NCBI GenBank assembly: GCA_002434305.1
Contig: DJJU01000011.1
Coordinates: 1 to 64,000, forward strand
DNA from: Alicycliphilus sp. UBA6560
GTDB lineage: Bacteria; Pseudomonadota; Gammaproteobacteria; Burkholderiales; Burkholderiaceae_C
Direction of reading: 5' to 3'
DNA: 64,000 bases
Positions 46,611 to 55,461 of the stretch are shown piece after piece. Made by a program: the position numbers and the translations under genes. Numbering within the stretch: the stretch's first letter is position 1; every line of letters begins with the position of its first letter. The notes beneath the pieces are model-generated. The model was not told the DNA's origin. It saw nothing but the letters and a program-made list of their open reading frames with translations, and made no database searches.

Positions 46611-47456
46611 ATGAGCATTTACTGCGTAGGCGATATACAGGGCTGCGGCGACGCATTGGAGCGGCTGCTGTCGCACATCGGCTTTTCACCCAGCCGCGAT
46701 ACCGTCTATCTGCTGGGCGACCTGGTCAACCGCGGACCGGAATCGGCCGCCGTGCTGCGCCGCTGCATGGCGCTGGAAGGCAGCCTGTTGCCGGTGCTGG
46801 GCAACCACGACCTGCACCTGCTGGCCGTGGCCCACGGCGTGCGCCCGCCTTCGCGGCGCGACACGCTGGACGGCATCCTGCAGGCCCAGGACCGCGAGAC
46901 CATGCTGCAGTGGCTGCGCCGTCAGCCCCTGGCGCGGCAGGTGGCGCATGGCGGCGGGCACTTCCTGGCACTGCACGCCGGGCTGCTGCCCCAGTGGGGC
47001 GTGCAGGACGCGCTGGGCCATGCCGCGGAGGTGGAGCAGGCGCTGCAGGGCGACGCCCTGCCTGCCTTTCTGACGCAGATGTACGGCAACGCACCGGCAC
47101 AGTGGAGCGCCGATCTGGCCGGTGCCGACCGCCTGCGCGTCATCGTCAACGCCTTCACGCGGCTGCGCTTTTGCACGCCGCAGGGCCGCATGGATTTCGA
47201 CAGCGCCGAGAGCGCCAGCCAGGCGCCGCCGGGACTGCTGCCGTGGTTCGACGCGCCACAGCGGCGCAGCGCCGGCACGCTGATCGCTTTCGGCCACTGG
47301 TCCACGCTGGGCCGTCTGGACCGCCCCGACCTGCTGGGGCTGGACACGGGCTGTGTCTGGGGCGGCTGCCTCACCGCCGTGCGCCTGGGGGCCACGCTGG
47401 CCGAGCGCGAGTTCTTCGAGGTGCACTGCCCGCAGGCGCAAGCGCCGGGGCGCTAG
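46611..47456 (+). CDS. apaH: Symmetrical bis(5'-nucleosyl)-tetraphosphatase
   Basis: A 281-aa metallophosphoesterase that hydrolyses Ap4A to two ADP. The family motifs are all visible: YCVGDIQGCGDALERLL (metal-binding DxQG), VYLLGDLVNRGPES, VLGNHDLHLLAV and GHWSTLG, with LDTGCVWGGCLTAVRL near the C-terminus. Length matches E. coli ApaH (280 aa). Confidence 0.96.
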   Translation: MSIYCVGDIQGCGDALERLLSHIGFSPSRDTVYLLGDLVNRGPESAAVLRRCMALEGSLLPVLGNHDLHLLAVAHGVRPPSRRDTLDGILQAQDRETMLQWLRRQPLARQVAHGGGHFLALHAGLLPQWGVQDALGHAAEVEQALQGDALPAFLTQMYGNAPAQWSADLAGADRLRVIVNAFTRLRFCTPQGRMDFDSAESASQAPPGLLPWFDAPQRRSAGTLIAFGHWSTLGRLDRPDLLGLDTGCVWGGCLTAVRLGATLAEREFFEVHCPQAQAPGR

Positions 47457-47457
47457 C

Positions 47458-47552
47458 GAAAAAATAGCTGCTTCCGCTTATTCCTGGCCGTTTTCAACCA
47501 CTTTTATGGCTGAAAACGAGGCAGGGCAAGCGCCAGCAGCTATTTTTTTTAA
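47458..47552. repeat. Long palindromic repeat copy, two-way terminator of apaH and apbE
   Basis: AAAATAGCTGCT and AGCAGCTATTTTTTTT bracket an internal hairpin GTTTTCAACCACTTTTATGG with TGAAAAC. It sits exactly between convergent apaH and apbE and ends in T runs in both directions. Confidence 0.82.
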
Positions 47553-47564
47553 GGTGAATGCTAG

Positions 47565-48641
47565 CTAGGCGGCCACGGGTTGCAGGCGCGCCGTCATGCC
47601 GGGCGACGTCCAGCGGGTGCCGTCCACGCCGGCCACCAGCAGTTCCACGCCCGGGTGGCGCACAGACCAGGCGGCGGCCTGGGCCGGGCCCTGCACCATC
47701 AGTGCCGTGCCCCAGCCGTTGACTTCGTCCACATCGCGCGCCAGCAGCGCCACGCCGTGCACGCCGTGCGTCGGCCAGCCGGTGCGCGGATCCAGCACAT
47801 GGTGCAGGCGCCGACCCTGGTACTCGAAACCGCGCTCGTAGTCGCCCGACGACGCCACCACCGCGCGGCCCTGCAGCGCCAGCACGCCCAGCAGCCGCTG
47901 GGGCGCGGCCGGGTCGCGCACCCCCACGCGCCAAGGTTGCCCCTGGTTGCTGCCGGCCACCAGCACGTCACCGCCGCCGTTGACCAGCGCATCGGCTACG
48001 CCTTCGCGCGCCAGCACCTGCAGGCCGGCCTGCAGGATGGGCAGCTTGGCCACGCCGCCCAGGTCCAGGCGCATGCCGGGCCGGGCCAGATAGGCCGTGC
48101 CGGCGCGCTCGTCGAGCACCAGCGCGCGGCCATCCACCAGGCGCAGGCCACGGGCGATCTCGGCCGTGGCCGGTACCGCCTGCGGGGCGCCGCCGAAGTG
48201 CCAGCCGTCCAGCGCGCCGACCGTGGGGTCGAACGCGCCGGCGCTGCTCTGGTGCAGGCGCTGCGCGGTGCGCAGCACGGCCAGCACCTCGGGCGCCACG
48301 CGCACGGGCTGGCGCCCGGCGGCGGCGGCCAGGCGGGCAATGTCGCTGTCCGGCCGATAGCGGCTCATCAGCGCCTCCAGGCGCTGCATCTCGGCGAAGG
48401 CGCGCTCCATGGCCCGGCCCGCCTGCTGCTGCGTCACCGCGCCCGACAGCGGCACGGCGATGTCCACGCGGGTGCCCATCAGTTCGCGACTGTGCCGCGC
48501 CAGCGCCGGAGCACCACCGGCGGGCGCCGTGGCCGCGCCGGCCAGATGGGGCAGCCCGGCCAGCAGCGGCAGCGCCAGCGCAAAGCGGCGCCGCGACAGC
48601 TGGCCGCGCAGGGACGGCGTGCAGGGCAGATCAGCCTTCAT
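47565..48641 (-). CDS. apbE: FAD:protein FMN transferase (ApbE/NosX-like)
   Basis: A 358-aa periplasmic protein that attaches FMN to a threonine of target proteins. It has a TAT-like signal (SRRRFALALPLLAGLPHLAG), then ApbE motifs: RELMGTRVDIAVPL, MSRYRPDSDIARL, FDPTVGALDGWHFGG, DLGGVAKL, DALVNGGGDVLV and HHVLDPRTGWPTHGV. GGAGGAGA precedes the ATG at 48641. In nos clusters the ApbE-type NosX flavinylates NosR. NosR here carries the target motif SGAT, so this gene is the likely NosX equivalent. Confidence 0.93.
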   Translation of the reverse strand: MKADLPCTPSLRGQLSRRRFALALPLLAGLPHLAGAATAPAGGAPALARHSRELMGTRVDIAVPLSGAVTQQQAGRAMERAFAEMQRLEALMSRYRPDSDIARLAAAAGRQPVRVAPEVLAVLRTAQRLHQSSAGAFDPTVGALDGWHFGGAPQAVPATAEIARGLRLVDGRALVLDERAGTAYLARPGMRLDLGGVAKLPILQAGLQVLAREGVADALVNGGGDVLVAGSNQGQPWRVGVRDPAAPQRLLGVLALQGRAVVASSGDYERGFEYQGRRLHHVLDPRTGWPTHGVHGVALLARDVDEVNGWGTALMVQGPAQAAAWSVRHPGVELLVAGVDGTRWTSPGMTARLQPVAA

Positions 48642-48661
48642 GGTGCGCGCTCTCCTCCTGG

Positions 48662-49159
48662 TCAGCTGGACTGGCTGACCATGTAGTCGACGGCGGACTT
48701 GACCTCGTCGTCCGACAGGGAAGCGGCGCCGCCCTTGGCGGGCATCATGCCCTTGCTGCCGGTGAAGCCTTCGATGGCGTGCTTGTACAGCGTGTCCTTG
48801 CCCTGAGCGATGCGCGGACCCCAATCCTCCTTGTCGCCCGGCTTGGGCGCGCCGGCCACGCCGGCAGAGTGGCACAGGGCGCAGGTCTTGTTGAACACGC
48901 TCTTGCCGGCGTCCAGGCTGGCGACGGGCGTGGCGCCGCCAGCGGCGGCGGAGGCGTCAGCGGTAGGCGCTGCGGCAGGGGCGGATTCGGCGGCGGGAGC
49001 GGGCGTGGGCGTCGGCTCGGGCGCGGCGGCGGGAGCGGGGGCCGGAGCCTCGCTGACCGGAGCGGGCGCCGTGGGCGCGGGGGTGTCGTTCTTGCCGCAG
49101 GCGGTCAGCAGCAGGACCGAGCAGGCCAGGGCCATCGCGAGGGTTGTCTTCTTGTACAT
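48662..49159 (-). CDS. Class I cytochrome c lipoprotein of the nos locus
   Basis: A 165-aa lipoprotein. The signal peptide ends in the lipobox LLLTACG; a long Ala/Pro-rich linker (about residues 25-80) leads to a c5-like haem domain with haem motif CALCH, AGVAGAPKPGD, and a C-terminal helix DDEVKSAVDYMV; the distal Met is probably in GSKGMMPAKGG. It lies divergent from nosZ, sharing the FNR-type box, and upstream of apbE on the same strand. It probably passes electrons to NosZ, as NosC-type cytochromes are proposed to do. Confidence 0.88.
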   Translation of the reverse strand: MYKKTTLAMALACSVLLLTACGKNDTPAPTAPAPVSEAPAPAPAAAPEPTPTPAPAAESAPAAAPTADASAAAGGATPVASLDAGKSVFNKTCALCHSAGVAGAPKPGDKEDWGPRIAQGKDTLYKHAIEGFTGSKGMMPAKGGAASLSDDEVKSAVDYMVSQSS

Positions 49160-49283
49160 GAAAGCCTTTCTTTCTATCAGTGGTTGCAAACCGTTAGAGC
49201 GCCGCAGGGGGGCCGCGACGCGGCGGGCTCCGATCATGCGCTTTGCATGCGGATGCAGTGTGGGAGTTTTTCTAATATTTTTA

Positions 49284-49297
49284 TTGATTCACATCAA
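49284..49297. promoter_or_regulatory. FNR/ANR/DNR-type box between cytochrome c and nosZ
   Basis: TTGAT-TCAC-ATCAA is a perfect match to the FNR consensus. It is midway between the divergent cytochrome c and nosZ starts (about 125 bp from each), so one Crp/Fnr-family regulator may activate both under oxygen limitation or nitric oxide. GAATAT at 49320-49325 is at the right distance for a nosZ -10 box. No other perfect site was noticed in the nos cluster. Confidence 0.85.
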
Positions 49298-49420
49298 TTC
49301 AAAAAGAAACATTAGGTGTGAATATTTGCCCCAGCCCGTCCCGGCGGCCTATGCACCGCTTCTCCCCTGCCGCGCCGCGCGAACCACCGTTCTTCCCTGC
49401 CAATCCCCCGAGAGGACTCC

Positions 49421-51367
49421 ATGAGCAACAAGACAGAGAATTCGACCAAGGAAACCGCCGGCCTGGGCCGTCGCCGCTTCCTCAACTCGGCCGCGCTGGC
49501 CGGCCTGACCGTGGGCGTTGCCGCGTGCAACGACAAGCCCGCTGCCGCGCCCGCCGCCAGCGGGGCCGCCGCTCCGGCACCGGCGCCCGCCCCCGTGGCC
49601 AGCGCCGCCGGTGGCACCAATGTCCACCTCAAGCCCGGCGAGCTCGATACCTACTACGGCATCTGGAGCGGCGGCCACACGGGCGACATGCGCATCCTGG
49701 GCCTGCCCTCGGGCCGCGAGATCCACCGCGTCCCCTGCTTCGTGCCGGACGCGCTGGTGGGCTGGGGCATCACCAACGAATCCAAGGCCGTCATGGGCAC
49801 CAAGCCCGATGGCAGCCTGAAGTACACCGTCGCCGACACGCACCACACGCACGCCTCCTACAAGGACGGCAACTACGACGGCCGCTACGCCTGGATCAAC
49901 GACAAGATCAACAGCCGCATCGCCCGCGTGCGCCTGGACTACTTCGTCTGCGACAAGATCACCGAGCTGCCCAACGTGCAGGGCTTTCACGGCATCTTTC
50001 CGGACAAGGCCGACCCGGTCGATCCGGCCATCAACTACACCACGCGCGTGTTCTGCGGCGGCGAGTTCGCCATTCCGCTGCCTAACAACGGCCAGGACAT
50101 CAACAACCCCGAGAAGTACCGCTCGATGTTCACCTGCGTGGACGCCGAGAGCATGGAAGTGCGCTGGCAGGTGCTGATCGACGGCAACTGCGACCTGACG
50201 GCCACGTCGTATGACGGCAAGCTGGCCGCCACCAACCAGTACAACGTCGAGAACGGCATCCACTACGAGGACATGATGTCCGCCGAGCGCGATGCCTGCC
50301 TGTTCTTCAACATCGCCCGCATCGAAGAGGCCGTGAAGGCCGGCAAGTTCAAGACCATCGGCACCTCCAAGGTGCCCGTGGTGGACGGTACGCGCGAGTC
50401 CAACAAGGACCCCAAGACCGCGCTGACCGCCTACGTGAGCGTGCCCAAGAACCCCCACGGCGTGAACGCCTCGCCCGACGCCAAGTACTTCATCTGCGCC
50501 GGCAAGCTCTCGCCCACCGCCACGGTGATCGAGCTGGCCAAGGTGCTGGACTGGTTCGACGGCAAGATGGAAAAGCTCGACGACGCCATCGTCGCCGAGG
50601 TGGAAATCGGCCTGGGCCCGCTGCACACCGCCTTCGACGGCCGCGGCAACGCCTACACCACGCTGTTCCTAGACAGCCAGGTGGTCAAGTGGAACGTGGA
50701 CGCCGCCATCAAGTTCCACGCCGGCGACAAGAGCGCCAAGTACGTGGTGGACCGCCTGGACGTGCACTACCAGCCCGGCCACATCAACGGCTCGCAGTCC
50801 GAGACGCGCGCCGCCGACGGCAAGATCCTGGCCGTGGGCTGCAAGTTCTCCAAGGACCGCTTCCTGCCCGTGGGCCCGCTGCACCCCGAGAACGAGCAGC
50901 TGATCGACATCAGCGGCGAGAAGATGGTGCTGCTGGCCGACCACCCGGTGCGCGGCGAGCCGCACGACTTCATCATCTTCAAGCGCGACCTGCTCAAGCC
51001 CAAGCAGGTGTACTCGCACGACGACTTCCCGCTGGCCATCACGGATCCCAAGGAGTCGGGCGTGACGAGGAACGGCAAGAAGGTCACGGTGAAGATCACC
51101 TCGCAGGCGCCGGCCTTCAGCCTGCGCGAGTTCACGGTGAAGAAGGGCGACGAGGTCACGCTGATCCTGACCAACCTGGACAAGATCGAGGACCTGACGC
51201 ACGGCTTCGCCATTCCGAACTACAACGTCAACTTCATCGTGAATCCGCTGGAGACCAAGTCGGTGACCTTCATCGCCGACAAGCCGGGCGTGTTCTGGGC
51301 CTACTGCACGCACTTCTGCCACGCGCTGCACCTGGAGATGCGTACGCGGATGATCGTGGAGCCGTGA
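49421..51367 (+). CDS. nosZ: Nitrous-oxide reductase NosZ (TAT-exported, clade I)
   Basis: A 648-aa copper enzyme that reduces N2O to N2 in the periplasm. The TAT signal is LGRRRFLNSAALAGL near the N-terminus, as in clade I enzymes, followed by an Ala/Pro-rich linker. The seven-bladed propeller includes ADTHHTHASYKDG, a CuZ histidine region. The C-terminal cupredoxin domain carries the CuA ligands in WAYCTHFCHALHLEM, where many family members have a Trp between the cysteines (CSWFC) but His is present here. It is first in the plus-strand nos operon. Confidence 0.97.
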   Translation: MSNKTENSTKETAGLGRRRFLNSAALAGLTVGVAACNDKPAAAPAASGAAAPAPAPAPVASAAGGTNVHLKPGELDTYYGIWSGGHTGDMRILGLPSGREIHRVPCFVPDALVGWGITNESKAVMGTKPDGSLKYTVADTHHTHASYKDGNYDGRYAWINDKINSRIARVRLDYFVCDKITELPNVQGFHGIFPDKADPVDPAINYTTRVFCGGEFAIPLPNNGQDINNPEKYRSMFTCVDAESMEVRWQVLIDGNCDLTATSYDGKLAATNQYNVENGIHYEDMMSAERDACLFFNIARIEEAVKAGKFKTIGTSKVPVVDGTRESNKDPKTALTAYVSVPKNPHGVNASPDAKYFICAGKLSPTATVIELAKVLDWFDGKMEKLDDAIVAEVEIGLGPLHTAFDGRGNAYTTLFLDSQVVKWNVDAAIKFHAGDKSAKYVVDRLDVHYQPGHINGSQSETRAADGKILAVGCKFSKDRFLPVGPLHPENEQLIDISGEKMVLLADHPVRGEPHDFIIFKRDLLKPKQVYSHDDFPLAITDPKESGVTRNGKKVTVKITSQAPAFSLREFTVKKGDEVTLILTNLDKIEDLTHGFAIPNYNVNFIVNPLETKSVTFIADKPGVFWAYCTHFCHALHLEMRTRMIVEP

Positions 51368-51400
51368 TTCGGCACATCCCCCTGAGGCGCTGACGGGCCT

Positions 51401-51438
51401 TCCCCCTTCTCTGGCGCGCTGCGCGCTGGGAAGGGGGA
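51401..51438. terminator. Hairpin between nosZ and nosR
   Basis: TCCCCCTTC pairs with GAAGGGGGA around a 20-nt G+C-rich loop that contains a further short stem (GCGCGCTGCGCGC). There is no T run. It may stabilise the nosZ mRNA end or attenuate transcription into nosR. Confidence 0.55.
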
Positions 51439-51516
51439 CGACACCGGCGGACTGGCAAAGCCAGATCCACGGTGTCTGCTGGGATCGGTCGCGCCAGTAA
51501 TGGAGATCGCGCCCTC

Positions 51517-51572
51517 TTTTAAAGCCAAATTGGCTTCTAACGCTGACCAGGCAAGCGCTGGCAGCTATCAAA
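51517..51572. repeat. Short palindromic repeat copy upstream of nosR
   Basis: GCCAAATTGGCTTCTAACGC, then AGGCAAGCGCTGGCAGCTAT and TCAAA. It ends 12 bp before the nosR start codon and so lies in the nosR translation leader. Confidence 0.85.
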
Positions 51573-51583
51573 TAAGTAGTGCC

Positions 51584-54193
51584 ATGCCTGCCCACGGTTT
51601 CCGGTTCGCCGCTTTTCTCCTGGCCTTGCTGCTGTCCCTGCTGGCGCCGCGCGTCCATGCAGGTGCGTACGAGGCCGAGCTGCCGGCCAACCTGGCGACC
51701 GCGCCGGACATGTGCGCCCTGCTGCCCTGCGCCGAGGTCTTCCCGAAAGCGGGGCATTTCTCCGAGCGCAAGGGCCAGCCGCCCTACGTGGAGGCCTACG
51801 ACGCCCCCGGCGGCACGCTGCTGGGCTACGTCATGCTGTCCACCGACATCACCGACACGCCGGCGTATTCCGGCAAGCCGGTGGTCACACTGATCGGCAT
51901 GGACAAGGAAGGGCACTTCGTCGGCATCAAGGTGCTCAAGCACTCCGAGCCCATCCTGCTGCTGGGCATCCCCGAGTCGGCGCTCATCAACTTCAACAAC
52001 CAGTACGTCGGCAAGTCGGTCACCGACACCATCGAGGTCGGCCCCTCGCGCCCCGACGAGAACGTGATCGGCGTGGACGCCATCTCCGGCGCCACCGTCA
52101 CCGTCGTCGCGCAGAACCAGGTGGTCATGGCCTCCGGCTCCGCCGTGGCGCGCCAGACCGGCATCATCGCCCCCACGGTGCGCGAGCCGGCGCGCTTCGT
52201 CGCCAGCGGCCAGACGTACGACTGGGCCCAGCTGGTGCAGATGGGCGCCGTGCAGCGCCTGCTCGTCAAGCCCGAACAGGTAGGCCTGCCGCGCGGCCCC
52301 GAGCCCTTCATCGAGCTGTGGTTTGGCGACCTGAATCACCCCGACATCGGCACCAGCCTGCTGGGCAAGAACGGTTTTGAGAACCTGCGCTCGCGCCTGC
52401 ACGAGGGCGAGAACGCCCTGTTCGTCATCAAGACGGCGGGCGACGAGTCCTTCAAGGGCTCGGGTTTCGTGCGCGGCGGCATCTTCGACCGGGTGCAGGT
52501 CAAGCAGGGGGCGGACTCGTTCACCTTCCGCGACCTGGACTCGCTCAACCTCTACGGCCTGGACGCGGCCGGCGCGCCGCGCTACACCGAATCGAGCATC
52601 TTCATCATCCGCTCGCCCTCGTTCTCGGCCGCCTACCCCTGGAAGTTCGCCTTCCTGGGCAACCGCGTGGACCGCGCCACGGGCCACCGCAGCTTCGCGG
52701 TGTTCGAGTCCAAGTACTGGCTGCCCGCCGCTCTGCTCGAAGGCGGCCGCCCGAAGGTCGAGGAGCCGGCCGCGCCCTGGGTGCGTATCTGGAAGTCGCA
52801 GGCCCTGCCCATCAGCCTGTTCGCGCTGCTGCTGGTGGCCGTCACGGTGGTCTACGCCCTGCGCGAGAAGCTCACCCGCCTGTCCACGCACAAGAACAAG
52901 TGGCCGGTCAACGGCTTCAAGTACACCTTCTGGGCCATCAGCATCTTCTGGATCGGCTTCGGCTACATGGCCCAGCCGTCCATCACGCAGGTGCTGACCT
53001 GGTTCCACTCCATCCTGTTCCAGTGGACCTGGTCGCTGTTCCTGTCCGATCCGTTCATCTTCCTGTTCTGGATCTTCATCATCGTCACGGTGTTCCTGTT
53101 CGGACGCGGGCTGTTCTGCGGCTGGATGTGCCCGTTCGGCTCGCTGCAGGAGGGCATCTACAAGATCTCTCGCGCCATTGGCCTGGGGCGCTTCCAGACC
53201 AAGCTGCCGCAGAAGTGGCATGACCGCCTGAAGTGGGTGAAGTACGCGGTGTTCTTCGTCCTGCTCACGGTGTCCATGTTCTCCATGGGCCTGGCCGAGA
53301 AGCTGGCCGAGGTCGAGCCCTTCAAGACCACCTTCCTGGTCGGTGTGATGAACCGCGCCTGGCCCTACGGCCTGTTCGTGGCCGCCATCCTGGGCGTGTC
53401 CATCTTCATCGAGCGGCCCTACTGCAAGTACATCTGCCCGCTGGGCGCCTCGCTGGCCATGCCCAGCACGTTCCGCTGGTTTGGCCTCAAGCGCAAGCAG
53501 GACTGCAACAGCTGCAAGGCCTGCGCCGTGGGCTGCGGCGCGCAGGCCATCGATGCCGATGGCCGCATCGACCACCGCGAGTGCCTGCACTGCCTGGACT
53601 GCATGATCCTGTACACCGACACCAAGGGCTGCCCGCCCCTGGCCAAGGAACGCAAGCGCCGCGAAAAGGACGGCCTGGAGATCACGCCCATCGGCAAGAA
53701 CGGCTACTTCATCCCCATCCACCCGGCCAAGGTCGAGGACCAGATCCTGCCCAAGGCACGGGACGGCGTGGACCCGCGCATGCCCACCGACCCCACCCTG
53801 CCGGCGCACAAGCGCGGCGTGGGCTTCGTGCGCTGGCTGCTGCTGGAGCTGCGCGACCACCTGTGGCCCTGGAGCGCCGAGGGCTGGCGCAGCCAGCGCG
53901 CGCTGCAGATCGCCGGCCTGTCGCTGGCCGTGGCGGCCACCGTGGCCTGGGTCATGACGGCCCTGGGGCACCTGTCCTCGGGCGCCATCATCGGCTGGTG
54001 GTTCGGCTGGAGCGTGTACGAGGTGCTGATCCGCCTGTCGGGCCGGCGCTACGTCAAGGACGGCCCGTGGTGGCGCGACAACTACCGCATCGCTGGCATC
54101 ATGGACATGATGAGTTACGTGGGCTTCAAGAACCTGATGATCGGCGCGGCGCTGTTCCTGGTGCTGCAGGCACTGGGCTTGTTCACCCCATGA
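51584..54193 (+). CDS. nosR: NosR, membrane flavo-iron-sulfur protein for N2O reduction
   Basis: An 869-aa protein needed for electron supply to, and expression of, NosZ. ATG at 51584 follows the repeat and opens with a signal sequence. A periplasmic FMN-binding domain follows, with the flavinylation motif SGAT (Thr about 171). Five or six membrane helices (about residues 420-710) hold CGWMCPFGSLQE and CKYICPLGASLA. The C-terminal ferredoxin-like clusters are CNSCKACAVGCGAQ and CLHCLDCMILY. The stop overlaps the nosD start (ATGA). The longer upstream open frame just translates the repeat. Confidence 0.96.
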   Translation: MPAHGFRFAAFLLALLLSLLAPRVHAGAYEAELPANLATAPDMCALLPCAEVFPKAGHFSERKGQPPYVEAYDAPGGTLLGYVMLSTDITDTPAYSGKPVVTLIGMDKEGHFVGIKVLKHSEPILLLGIPESALINFNNQYVGKSVTDTIEVGPSRPDENVIGVDAISGATVTVVAQNQVVMASGSAVARQTGIIAPTVREPARFVASGQTYDWAQLVQMGAVQRLLVKPEQVGLPRGPEPFIELWFGDLNHPDIGTSLLGKNGFENLRSRLHEGENALFVIKTAGDESFKGSGFVRGGIFDRVQVKQGADSFTFRDLDSLNLYGLDAAGAPRYTESSIFIIRSPSFSAAYPWKFAFLGNRVDRATGHRSFAVFESKYWLPAALLEGGRPKVEEPAAPWVRIWKSQALPISLFALLLVAVTVVYALREKLTRLSTHKNKWPVNGFKYTFWAISIFWIGFGYMAQPSITQVLTWFHSILFQWTWSLFLSDPFIFLFWIFIIVTVFLFGRGLFCGWMCPFGSLQEGIYKISRAIGLGRFQTKLPQKWHDRLKWVKYAVFFVLLTVSMFSMGLAEKLAEVEPFKTTFLVGVMNRAWPYGLFVAAILGVSIFIERPYCKYICPLGASLAMPSTFRWFGLKRKQDCNSCKACAVGCGAQAIDADGRIDHRECLHCLDCMILYTDTKGCPPLAKERKRREKDGLEITPIGKNGYFIPIHPAKVEDQILPKARDGVDPRMPTDPTLPAHKRGVGFVRWLLLELRDHLWPWSAEGWRSQRALQIAGLSLAVAATVAWVMTALGHLSSGAIIGWWFGWSVYEVLIRLSGRRYVKDGPWWRDNYRIAGIMDMMSYVGFKNLMIGAALFLVLQALGLFTP

Positions 54194-55461
54194 AGGGCAG
54201 CATCACCCACTTAAGTGCGGCCCTGGCGCTGTGGATCGCCGGGGCCTGCCAGGCGGCTACCGTGAGCGTGCGCCCGGGCGACGACCTGGCCGCCGCCGTG
54301 CAGGCGGCGCAGCCCGGCGACACCGTGGAAGTCGCGCGCGGCCACTACCGCGCCAACCTGCTGATCGACAAGCCGCTCACCCTGCGCGGCATCGACCGCC
54401 CCACCATCAGTGGCGGCAACCAGAACGACACCATCCGCGTCACGGCGCCGGATGTGCTCATCGAAGGCCTGATCGTGCGCGACTCGGGTGACAGCCTGAA
54501 GGAGCAGAACGCCGGCATCTACATCTACCCCGGAGCGCACCGGGCCGTCGTGCGCCGCTGCGACCTGGCCTACAACCTGTTCGGTCTGTGGATCGAAAAA
54601 GCCGACGACGTGCTCATCGAGCACAACAACATCACCGGCAAGCGCGAGTACGCCTCCCCCCAGCGCGGCAACGGGGTGCAGCTGTACAACACCAAGCGCG
54701 CCAAGATTCTCAACAACGAGATCAGCTTCGTGCGCGACGCGCTGTACGTGGACGTCTCGCACAACGCGCTGTTCAAGGGCAACAAGCTGCACCACAGCCG
54801 CTACGGCACGCACTACATGAACTCCTACTACAACCTGTGGGAGGACAACGACACGTACTACAACCGCGGCGGCCTGGCGCTGATGGAGGTACGCCACCAG
54901 GAGGTGCGCAACAACCGCGCCTGGGGCAACTCCGACCACGGCATCATGCTGCGCACGCTGCAGGACTCGGTCATCGAGAACAACGTCGTGGCCGGCAACA
55001 GCCGGGGTTTCTTCATCTACGACGTGGAATACATCCACCTGAACGGCAACCTGATCGTGGACAACACCGTGGGCGTGCACCTGGCGGCGGGCTCCAAGAA
55101 CAACGAGGTCGAGGGCAACGACCTGATCGGCAACCGCGAACAGGTGCGCTACGTGGGCGCGCGCGACGAGCCCTGGGGCACCAAGAGCGGCAACCACTGG
55201 AGCAACTACCTGGGCTGGGACCGCGACGGCGACGGCCGGGGCGATGTGCCCTACGAGGCCAACGACATGGTGGACCGCCTGACCTGGCGCCACCCCGCCG
55301 TCAAGCTGCTGCTGGCCAGCCCCGCGGTGCAGGCCCTGCGCCTGGTGGGCCGGCAATTTCCCATCCTGCGGGCCCCCTCGGTGGTGGACCCCCACCCGCG
55401 CATGCGGCCCGCCCATAACGACTGGAGCGAATGGCGTGGTAAGCGTTTCCCCGGCCAATGA
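54190..55461 (+). CDS. nosD: NosD, periplasmic copper-site maturation protein
   Basis: A 423-aa protein with a signal peptide (ending ACQA) and a right-handed parallel beta-helix of CASH-domain type, visible as repeats such as NNITGKRE, GNGVQLYNTKRAKILNNEI and YVDVSHNALFKGNKLHHSR. It works with NosF and NosY in maturation of the CuZ centre. Its start overlaps nosR by 4 bp and its end overlaps nosF by 26 bp. Confidence 0.95.
   Translation: MKGSITHLSAALALWIAGACQAATVSVRPGDDLAAAVQAAQPGDTVEVARGHYRANLLIDKPLTLRGIDRPTISGGNQNDTIRVTAPDVLIEGLIVRDSGDSLKEQNAGIYIYPGAHRAVVRRCDLAYNLFGLWIEKADDVLIEHNNITGKREYASPQRGNGVQLYNTKRAKILNNEISFVRDALYVDVSHNALFKGNKLHHSRYGTHYMNSYYNLWEDNDTYYNRGGLALMEVRHQEVRNNRAWGNSDHGIMLRTLQDSVIENNVVAGNSRGFFIYDVEYIHLNGNLIVDNTVGVHLAAGSKNNEVEGNDLIGNREQVRYVGARDEPWGTKSGNHWSNYLGWDRDGDGRGDVPYEANDMVDRLTWRHPAVKLLLASPAVQALRLVGRQFPILRAPSVVDPHPRMRPAHNDWSEWRGKRFPGQ

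Noticed and set aside
47565..48875. A longer apbE start near 48875
   Set aside because: The extension overlaps the cytochrome c gene in another frame and is Arg/Gly/Gln-rich noise; the ATG at 48641 has a strong ribosome site and begins the TAT signal.
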